A DNA stretch of 8,729 nt from Myxococcales bacterium (GTDB lineage: Bacteria; Myxococcota; Polyangia; HGW-17; SLPX01): assembly GCA_007131745.1 (NCBI GenBank), contig SLPX01000416.1, positions 1-8,729 on the forward strand, written 5' to 3'. Below, piece by piece: positions 1 to 7,000 of the stretch. Numbering within the stretch: the stretch's first letter is position 1; each line of letters opens with the position of its first letter. The position numbers were made by a program, and so were the translations under genes. Under the pieces are notes generated by a model. That model saw only the letters and a list, made by a program, of their open reading frames with translations, did no database searches and was not told the DNA's origin.

Positions 1-18
1 CCAGCCGGTTGATTCTTT

Positions 19-492
19 ATGGTTCCTTCAAAAAATGCATCCCTGAAAAGTAAAGCATCTTACCCTTTGACGCTTGAGTTAAGAGTATTGTCCGAAGGAG
101 CAGCGACCGGTGAATTGCTTCCCAGCATGGAAGCGGTTTCCTTTTTCGGAGGCACGGATCTCGAATCGGGAAGGGTGACCGAGGCGGGCCATCCTCTCGA
201 AAACGTGTGCATGGCCGGAAAAATCCTGGTTTTTCCGACCGGAAAAGGTTCGACCGTGGGATCATACGCGCTTTACAGGCTTGCAAAAAACGGTAATGCT
301 CCCGCTGCTCTGGTCATGGTCGATGCCGAACCCATAGTAACGACCGGGGCTATATTGGCCGGGATTCCTTGTGTTGACGGAATTTCCCGGGGTGTGCTGG
401 AAGCGCTTGTTAAAGACGCAGGCGAACACTCCCTGCGGGTCCATCTGGATCAAGGTCGCTTGACAATCGAGATATGCAGAAAGGGACGGTAG
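19..492 (+). CDS. Phosphomevalonate dehydratase small subunit (AcnX swivel domain, DUF126 family)
   Basis: A 157-residue protein matching the small, swivel-domain subunit of the aconitase X superfamily. In archaea this subunit pairs with a large Fe-S subunit to dehydrate (R)-mevalonate 5-phosphate to trans-anhydromevalonate 5-phosphate. The family signature is clear: FFGG at about residues 42-45, GKILVFPTGKGSTVGSY at about 67-83 with the conserved Ser78 expected in the active site, and AEPIVTTGAI at 103-112. An in-frame TGA at 10-12 closes the frame upstream, so ATG at 19 is the first possible start. It adds about 17 residues before the usual family N-terminus. A TTG at 67 would give a more typical start, but no good ribosome binding site precedes either. 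The large subunit is not visible and probably ends within the first dozen bases. Related AcnX enzymes dehydrate cis-3-hydroxyproline. The adjacent isopentenyl phosphate kinase argues for the mevalonate role, which is an inference from context. Confidence 0.85.
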   Translation: MVPSKNASLKSKASYPLTLELRVLSEGAATGELLPSMEAVSFFGGTDLESGRVTEAGHPLENVCMAGKILVFPTGKGSTVGSYALYRLAKNGNAPAALVMVDAEPIVTTGAILAGIPCVDGISRGVLEALVKDAGEHSLRVHLDQGRLTIEICRKGR

Positions 493-515
493 ATCCCGAT
501 CGGTGTTGTGTATGA

Positions 516-1370
516 ATGCTTAAGAAAAAGAGTGACATGGCTTGTAAGATCCACCCGAGTAAGCCGGTTTTGAAGCTGGGAGGTTCGGTCATCACGGCAA
601 AGGATGATACACGGCTTATTCTTCGCAGGAATCTGCTACAGCGGATTGCTCAAGAAATAGCTTCTGTTGCTGAATGTTTGCGCCCTCTGGTTTTGGTTCA
701 TGGAGCCGGAAGCTACGGCCATCAAATAGTGGCGCGTACAAGAATTCATGAAAAAATGGAAACTGCAGCGGACCGGTTGGCCTGGGCTGAAACCCAGATT
801 CTGCAAAACGAGCTGAACGCGGAGGTGTGCAGAATCTTTTTGGATGAAGGAATTCCGGCGTTTCCTTACCAGGCATCAAGCTCTGCAAGAATGAGGAATG
901 GAAACCTGGACGGATTAGAAGGGATTCCGCTGCGCGAGCTGGTGAAACAAGGTATTTTGCCCGTGCTCTATGGTGTGCCGGCCGTGGAAGAAACCGGCGG
1001 ATGCCGGATACTGTCGGGTGATGTGCTGGCAGTTTTTGCGGCCAAGTTTTTGGGAGCTTCCCATATTTTGCATGGAACCGACGTTGACGGCGTTTTTGAT
1101 AAGGATCCGAAGCTGTCGACGGGGATGCATGAGGAAGAAAAACAACCGAAAAAGTGGTTCAGGATTTCCCGGGAAAACTGGGAACAAGTCAAACAAGGAC
1201 TCACCGGTTCTTGTAATACCGACGTGACCGGAGGAATGGCCGGCAAGGTTCAAGAAGCTTTGATGCTTTCCAGGGATGGGATATCAGCAAGAATTTTTGA
1301 TGCTACGGAGAGCGGAGCGGTCAAGGAAGCACTACAAGGAAAACCGTTGGGCACCGAAATCCAATGGTAG
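516..1370 (+). CDS. ipk: Isopentenyl phosphate kinase
   Basis: An amino-acid-kinase-fold enzyme (284 residues, usual family length about 245-290) that phosphorylates isopentenyl phosphate with ATP to isopentenyl diphosphate, the last step of the archaeal-type mevalonate pathway. Visible motifs are LKLGGS at 19-24 with the phosphate-contacting Lys20, VHGAGSYGH at 61-69, GDVLAVFAAKFLGA at about 158-171, HGTDVDGVFDKDP at 176-188, and TDVTGGMAGK at 235-244. The final His69 aligns with the catalytic histidine of characterised IPKs, which separates them from glutamate-5-kinase and uridylate-kinase relatives. The motif reads GSYGH where most IPKs have GSFGH, a mild Phe-to-Tyr change. The gene starts 23 bases after the dehydratase subunit, so co-transcription is likely. 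ATG at 516 has no evident ribosome binding site. ATG at 537 (Met8), preceded by the purine run AAGAAAAAGAG, is an equally plausible start and still leaves 11 residues before the LKLGGS lysine motif. Confidence 0.92.
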   Translation: MLKKKSDMACKIHPSKPVLKLGGSVITAKDDTRLILRRNLLQRIAQEIASVAECLRPLVLVHGAGSYGHQIVARTRIHEKMETAADRLAWAETQILQNELNAEVCRIFLDEGIPAFPYQASSSARMRNGNLDGLEGIPLRELVKQGILPVLYGVPAVEETGGCRILSGDVLAVFAAKFLGASHILHGTDVDGVFDKDPKLSTGMHEEEKQPKKWFRISRENWEQVKQGLTGSCNTDVTGGMAGKVQEALMLSRDGISARIFDATESGAVKEALQGKPLGTEIQW

Positions 1371-1427
1371 GGATGCACTTCACCGACGGATAAAAAAAGC
1401 GCGACAGACGCAAGAACGAAATCAAAT

Positions 1428-1432
1428 AGGAG
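1428..1432 (+). promoter_or_regulatory. Ribosome binding site of asnS
   Basis: AGGAG lies seven bases before the ATG at 1440 and fixes that start. The 69-base gap after the kinase gene (1371-1439) is purine-rich. It shows no hairpin plus T-run terminator and no convincing -35/-10 pair, so read-through from the isoprenoid genes is likely. Confidence 0.75.
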
Positions 1433-1439
1433 AAGCAAA

Positions 1440-2828
1440 ATGAAGCGCACCAAGATAAAAGACGCGCTCAAGATTGAAAACCCGGGTCGGAAGATAACAT
1501 TGATGGGCTGGGTGCGGGCGATACGTCCACAAAAAAACCAGACCTTTCTCAAGATCAACGATGGGTCCTGCATCGATCAGGTCCAGGTCGTGGTTCCCCC
1601 GGAACTGGAGAATTATGAAGAGATAAAAAAGCTTGGGGTCGGAGCTTCGCTTAAAGCCGAGGGCGTGTGGTCGGAGTCGGGAGGAAAAGGGCAGCGATTT
1701 GAATTACAGGCCGATGAAATCGAAATCTTTGGCTTCGCGGACAGGGACGTCTACCCGTTGCAACCCAAGCATCATACTTACGAATTCCTGCGTGAAATAG
1801 CGCATTTGCGTCCACGCACCAATACATTCGGAGCGGTTTTCAGAATAAGGCATGCTCTCGCCTATGCAACACACAAGTTCTACAATGAAAGGGGGTTTGT
1901 ATACGTACACACGCCCATCGTAACAGCATCCGACTGTGAGGGCGCGGGTGAGATGTTTCAGGTAACCACCTTGGATTTGCGCAACCCCCCTTTGGCCCAA
2001 AAAGGAGAGGTGGATTATGCCCAGGATTTTTTCGGCAAGAAAACGAGTTTGACTGTTTCAGGACAACTCGAGGGTGAATTATTGGCACTGGGGTTGGGCG
2101 AGATATATACATTCGGCCCAACTTTTAGGGCTGAGAACTCGAATACGGCGCGCCACTTGAGCGAGTTCTGGATGATAGAACCTGAAATGGCTTTTTATGA
2201 TCTCGACGATAACATGGATCTCGCCGAAGACTATTTGAAATACCTGTTTTCCTATGTCCTGGAGAACTGTCGCGAAGACTTGGAGTTTCTCGCCCAACGC
2301 TCCGATCCGGAACTTCCCGCGACTTTGCAAAAAATAGCTTCATCTACCTTTGAGAGGATTACCTATACCCAAGCGATCGATATCTTGGAGAAGAGCAAAA
2401 AGAAATTCGAGTTTCCGGTGGAGTGGGGAATTGACTTGCAAACCGAGCACGAAAGGTTTTTGACTGAGATCCATTTTGATCGCCCCGTGATCGTCCGGGA
2501 TTATCCGAAAGACATAAAGGCTTTTTACATGAGGGTAAACGACGATGATCGTACGGTGGCCGCCATTGATGTCTTGGTGCCAAAGGTCGGTGAAATCATC
2601 GGCGGAAGCCAGAGAGAAGAACGCTTGGAAATCCTCCAAAAAAGGATACTTGATTTTGATTTGGAACCCGAGAGTTATTGGTGGTACCTGGATACAAGAA
2701 GGTTCGGCACAGTACCCCATTCGGGTTTTGGTCTCGGGTTTGAGAGAACCGTCCAGTTTGTGACGGGAATGGGCAATATACGCGATGTGATACCGTTTCC
2801 TCGCAGTCCGAGGAATGCAGCTTTTTAA
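1440..2828 (+). CDS. asnS: Asparagine--tRNA ligase (bacterial type)
   Basis: A class IIb aminoacyl-tRNA synthetase of 462 residues that activates asparagine with ATP and charges tRNA-Asn in the cytoplasm. The length is close to E. coli AsnS (466), and the resemblance is strong along the whole protein. The N-terminal OB-fold anticodon-binding domain occupies about residues 1-105 ([20 protein letters not shown] at 23-42). The catalytic domain shows the motif 1 region at about 138-162. The stretch [10 protein letters not shown] at 164-173 follows. Motif 2, [21 protein letters not shown], lies at 229-249. [13 protein letters not shown] at 383-395 and motif 3, [12 protein letters not shown] at 429-440, lead to an ending of [12 protein letters not shown] that is almost the E. 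coli C-terminus. The conserved Asn-specific sequence around motif 2 separates it from AspRS and LysRS. It sits downstream of the two isoprenoid genes on the same strand. No functional link is known, and chance neighbourhood or shared transcription is the simplest reading. Confidence 0.97.
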   Translation: MKRTKIKDALKIENPGRKITLMGWVRAIRPQKNQTFLKINDGSCIDQVQVVVPPELENYEEIKKLGVGASLKAEGVWSESGGKGQRFELQADEIEIFGFADRDVYPLQPKHHTYEFLREIAHLRPRTNTFGAVFRIRHALAYATHKFYNERGFVYVHTPIVTASDCEGAGEMFQVTTLDLRNPPLAQKGEVDYAQDFFGKKTSLTVSGQLEGELLALGLGEIYTFGPTFRAENSNTARHLSEFWMIEPEMAFYDLDDNMDLAEDYLKYLFSYVLENCREDLEFLAQRSDPELPATLQKIASSTFERITYTQAIDILEKSKKKFEFPVEWGIDLQTEHERFLTEIHFDRPVIVRDYPKDIKAFYMRVNDDDRTVAAIDVLVPKVGEIIGGSQREERLEILQKRILDFDLEPESYWWYLDTRRFGTVPHSGFGLGFERTVQFVTGMGNIRDVIPFPRSPRNAAF

Positions 2829-2886
2829 GCACAGCCGCTCTTCGGATGGAAAGAAATCAAAAACGCCGACTGTTGTCACGCCCAGA

Positions 2887-3834
2887 CTATTTTTTTCGAA
2901 TCACGTACCGTGTAGCAGGGCGGCCCCACCTGTCGTAGACTATGATTGAATCACCCTCTTGCAAGGATTCCATGTCTCTGAGAATTTCATCATTGGAAAT
3001 GGGTGGACTCGCTCTTCCGGTCCCGCCTTTTGCGGCGGTCGCTTTTTTTGACAAACCGCCCGGACGAAACAGTTTCGCCCGGCTCGTTCCGTAACGCCAG
3101 AGGGGATCCGTTTCCATGCGTTGCCAGTCTTCGTCTTTGGCCGGATGTCTTCGATCTTCCGTTTCCGGCCTGAAAAAGAATCGCATGAAAATGAAGCCGG
3201 AGACGAAACCTCCGATATGAGCCCACCATGCCACTGTTGCGGCTTGGCCGGTTTCTGCCGTCAGGGATAAGGCTCCTGCAAAGAGTTGTTCCAGGAACCA
3301 AAGCAGAAGTACCACCACGGCGGGCAATTCCAGGAAAATCGGAATGAACAACAATAGGAAGAGTACCAGCACCGGGCGTAGTGGTCCCATGACAAGGAAG
3401 CCGCCCAAGACCGCTGCAACCGCTCCGCTGGCTCCGATCATGGGAGTTGTTGAATCAATGTTTGTAAACATTTGAAAAAACGCAGCCGCCAGACCGCCGG
3501 CAAGGTAGAAAACCGCCATGCTCAGGGAGCCGGTTCTTTTTTCAAGGCACCTTCCGAAAACAAACAGGAACCACATGTTACCAAGAATGTGAATCCAGCC
3601 GCCGTGCAGGAACATGTGCGTTAACAGTGGGGTGGACCATTCCTGAACATTCCACGGAGTTTGTGTGAAAACAGCAACGAATCGATGAGGGATTAGCCCG
3701 TATTGCCACACGAAGCCGTCCACAGCCGGACCCAGCGAAACTTCGTAGGCGAATACCACAATGTTTATGATGATGATTCCCATGGTAACCGGGGAAAAGC
3801 CCGGTCGGGAGTCTTGTACGCGAATAGGTATCAT
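2887..3834 (-). CDS. Rhomboid family intramembrane serine protease
   Basis: A 315-residue membrane protein of the rhomboid superfamily, which cleaves transmembrane segments of other membrane proteins. Starting with MIPIRVQD, a typical family opening, it has a first membrane helix at about 17-33 and the loop segment HGGWIHILGNMWFLF at 77-91, including the HxxGN motif. The catalytic serine motif GASGAVAAVLGG is at 134-145 (Ser136), with the partner histidine in WWAHIGGFVSGF at 203-214 (His206). Several further hydrophobic helices lie between about 104 and 198. Both catalytic residues are intact, so an active protease is expected. A hydrophilic, probably cytoplasmic tail of about 95 residues (222-315) follows. 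No Shine-Dalgarno sequence is seen before the ATG, so the start rests on the family N-terminus. The gene runs convergently toward asnS with a 58-base gap that shows only weak 3-bp hairpins, and divergently from the lipoprotein genes. The substrate is unknown. Confidence 0.93.
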   Translation of the reverse strand: MIPIRVQDSRPGFSPVTMGIIIINIVVFAYEVSLGPAVDGFVWQYGLIPHRFVAVFTQTPWNVQEWSTPLLTHMFLHGGWIHILGNMWFLFVFGRCLEKRTGSLSMAVFYLAGGLAAAFFQMFTNIDSTTPMIGASGAVAAVLGGFLVMGPLRPVLVLFLLLFIPIFLELPAVVVLLLWFLEQLFAGALSLTAETGQAATVAWWAHIGGFVSGFIFMRFFFRPETEDRRHPAKDEDWQRMETDPLWRYGTSRAKLFRPGGLSKKATAAKGGTGRASPPISNDEILRDMESLQEGDSIIVYDRWGRPATRYVIRKK

Positions 3835-3895
3835 GAAAGTAAAAAATAGCAGAAAAAAGAATCATGAAAAGTCGAAAAACCTTTGAGCCGGCCGC

Positions 3896-3924
3896 TTGCA
3901 GGCTACGCCGAAGTGTGCTCTACT
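3896..3924 (+). promoter_or_regulatory. Weak candidate sigma70-type promoter for the lipoprotein genes
   Basis: In the 264-base divergent region, TTGCAG and TCTACT are separated by 17 bases. Both boxes are poor matches to consensus (three and four of six bases). If used, it would leave a leader of about 170 bases before the ATG at 4099, containing the GGTG...CACC imperfect hairpin near 3934-3951 and a T-run at 4056-4064. I see no recognisable riboswitch or terminator in the region and no clear promoter for the rhomboid gene on the other strand. This is a low-confidence call. Confidence 0.22.
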
Positions 3925-4098
3925 TCTCTTCCGGGTGGTTTAGATCACACCGAAGGACGTGAGAGGGTGTTGGGCGGCGGATGGCTCGATACGGTCGGGC
4001 TGGGTGGGTAAAGAATCAAGTTTGTTTTGGGAGATGTGAAGTTCATGATCGGTTTATTTTTTTTCAGGATTAAAGGGGTGTTAAGGGCTGACTCGAAA

Positions 4099-7000
4099 AT
4101 GAGTTTCCAAATAAAGACATGGAAATTGTCGGCCGGATGTGCAGCCGTTTTAATCGGCTTGATGTGCATGGGATGCGGAGGAAGAAGCCGCGATACGGCA
4201 TATGGCGATTGTTATGAAATGGGCATGTGCGAGTGTTCAAAGAAGGAACATTGCCCTCATGATCAGCATTGCATCAATGGAACCTGCGGTTACCTTGAAG
4301 ATGCAGCGATTCAATTGAAGAGATTCAACGAACCTTGCGTGGACGACGGGGAATGCGAATCAGGCTTCTGTCTGGGCGAAGGGCCTTCCAATGGGGGGGT
4401 ATGCACAAGGACATGTGGTGTGGATGGCGAAGGGGGAAATGATGAAGTATGCCCGGCCGGATGGGAGTGCAAGCCTCAGGCAAACAGGGAGCCCCGCGAT
4501 GTTTTGTTGTGTGTGCAGGAGATAGAATCTCACATTTGTCGGAATTGTTCGGTGGACGCTCACTGCAACGCGATCGGAGATCTCTGCGTTCAACTCGATG
4601 ACGGAGAGTTTTATTGCGCCCGAGACTGTACATTTGATGATTGTCCGGGAGGATATGTTTGTCGGGACGTTTTGCGTCCGGGCTGGACTTATACCGCGAG
4701 ACAGTGTGTTCCCGCGGGTGGAGTGTGTGAATGCACTAATGCGACTGTGGGCCTGGAAAAACCTTGCTCTATCAGCAATGAATTTGGAGAGTGTCATGGG
4801 GCCGTGACTTGTTTGCCCGGGGAAACCTGGTCTGAATGTGATGCACGGGTGCCGGCAAGGGAAGTCTGTGACGGTATTGACAACAATTGCAACGGTTTGA
4901 CCGATGCCATGGATCCCGGAGTGGACATATCCGGGCTGCCGGATGATCCCCCGTATCCGGTTTGTCGACACGGGGCAGGGGGGGGCAATTGTTACGGCAT
5001 ATGGAACTGCGTATTGGGAGATGGGGATGAATTTCACTGGGAGTGCAGCGCAGTGGAACCGCAGCCCGAGGAATGCAACGGCCGGGATGATAACTGCAGC
5101 GGGTTTATAGACGATGATTTTGTGGATGAACAGGGGCGGTACGTGACGGTGGAGCATTGCGGCCATTGTCACAAGGATTGTACGGTTATCCTGGCCAATC
5201 TGCTTTTGGATGAATTCGGAAACGTTGTAGACGGCGCGGTTGAATGCCAAGTGCGGAACGAACAGCCCACATGCGTGCCGGTGTTGTGCGAACCGGGGTA
5301 TTATCCCTACCCGGAAGAGGAGCCGGTTCGATGCGAGGAGTTGGTGTCTTCTGCTTGCCGGCCATGCGTTGATGACGGGGATTGTGTTGTGTCGACGGAT
5401 TATTGCATCATGCTGGATTCTGATGGGGCTTCTTTTTGTCACCAGAGTTGCGAACCTGATTCATACTATGAAGGTTGCACCGGAACGGCAGGAGTGCAGG
5501 ATTGTTGCCCAAATGGATATTTGTGCACGCAGTTGGGCGGAGAAAAACTCTGTGTGCCTCAGGGCGGAAGCTGCCGCTGCAATCTTGAGAAACTGAACAC
5601 AACCCGACCATGTACGTTGACGGGAGAGGGCGGCGGCGGAGCTATTTGCCAGGGACTCCAGACCTGCGAGCAAGCCGGGACCGACATTTACGAATGGTCG
5701 GAGTGCGAGCCGTCGACGGTAACAATGGAGGTTTGTGACGGAACGGACAATAACTGCAACGGGGAGATCGATGAGGATTTTCGCAATGAGTTCGGTTTTT
5801 ACTATACCGACGAACATTGCGGTGAATGCAATAACAATTGTCTCGCCCGCTGGAACGTGGAGATTCAACGTGCAATAGGGGGGTGTGTCTTTCGGCCACC
5901 CGCGACCTACAGGTGTGAAATAGTTGCATGTACGCAAGAAAGTATTCCAGGAGGAGGTTTTTGTCGTCTTGAAACAGATTGTTCTTCGGGTTGGTCCTGT
6001 CATCCGGATTTTCATCAGTGTGTGCGTGCTTGTACGACCGCGGCTAACTGTGATTTTGGACAGGATTGCGTTGATAACTGGTGTGCCGAGCCGTGCGCGA
6101 ACAATGCCGAATGTGCTTTTTGGGCGGGCTCGGGCAGCGTTTGCGAGGGCGGTTACTGCAAGGTCAATTATCAGTTTCACGATGCCGACGGAATAGAAAG
6201 CAATGGATGCGAATGCGCGGCCTCGGTTGGACCGGGTCATGACTCTCCGGAAATCTATCCGGTTTATCCGGAGCCTGGTTGGCCTTATATAGACCGTGAT
6301 TGTGACGGAGTGGACGGAAATGCGAGTGCGGCATTGTTCGTTTCGTCCGAAAGCACCGTCAGCCTTGGAACTATACAGAACCCTTATTCAACGATTCAAG
6401 AAGCGCTGGTCGCGTATAACCCGAACCAACACGCACACATTCTCGTGGCCGCGGGCACGTATGATGGAAACTTGAAAATCAGTCAAGGTGTCAGGATGTA
6501 CGGTGGATATTCTTCCGACTTTGCAACCAGGGACATCGTGCTCTATCCCACCGTGATCCGGGGTTTCGAGCCGCATCACTCGGATCCTGATCGGGCCATG
6601 GGGACTGTGCATATAGAAGGTGTTTCAACGCAGAAAACAGTTTTGGCCGGTTTTACCATTCAAGGCTACGATGTAAATGCGGTGCCTTCACCCGGGCAAT
6701 CCGGGTTCTCAAGTTACGCTGTTTATATAAAAGACAGCGGCGATAAGCTTACGATCGCGAACAATAGAATTTACGGGGGTCGCGGCGGTGACGGCGCTCC
6801 GGGCAACGTAGGTGCCACCGGATCTTCGGGCACCAGTGGACAACACGGCCTGAATTCCTGGGAATGTCCAAATTTCGACTGCCAGGGACACACTCGGCCT
6901 GGGGGGTCGGGCGGAGTGAACACCGCGTGCGCCGGAGCCGCTGGAAATCCGGGGGCCACTGCTCGAAGCTATCACACACAAAATCCTCAGGATTATACTT

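Noticed and set aside
2829..2886. A bidirectional terminator between the convergent asnS and rhomboid genes
   Set aside because: Only 3-bp stems were found (for example CCG-CTCTT-CGG), and the T-run at 2890 onward encodes the rhomboid C-terminal lysines. Nothing supports an intrinsic terminator.
4027..4098. Upstream starts TTG 4027 or ATG 4045 for the first lipoprotein
   Set aside because: They would place 44-50 residues with a second hydrophobic stretch before the lipobox, atypical for a lipoprotein signal peptide. ATG 4099 gives a normal 25-residue signal. The GGGAG near 4029 keeps 4045 possible.
5158..5172. CGHCH, which fits the CXXCH haem c-binding motif
   Set aside because: The equivalent position in the duplicated module reads CGECN, and the surrounding HCGxCxxxC pattern explains the cysteines. 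A single chance match in a protein with over 80 cysteines is not evidence for a cytochrome.
4360..5442. A 360-codon open frame on the minus strand opposite the first lipoprotein
   Set aside because: It lies wholly inside a gene with a clear signal peptide and repeated motifs. Its translation is low-complexity with no recognisable domain, and no ribosome binding site stands out. Such shadow frames arise from codon bias.
5461..6240. A 259-codon minus-strand open frame inside the same lipoprotein gene
   Set aside because: Same reasons: it is fully antisense to a well-supported gene and shows no family resemblance.
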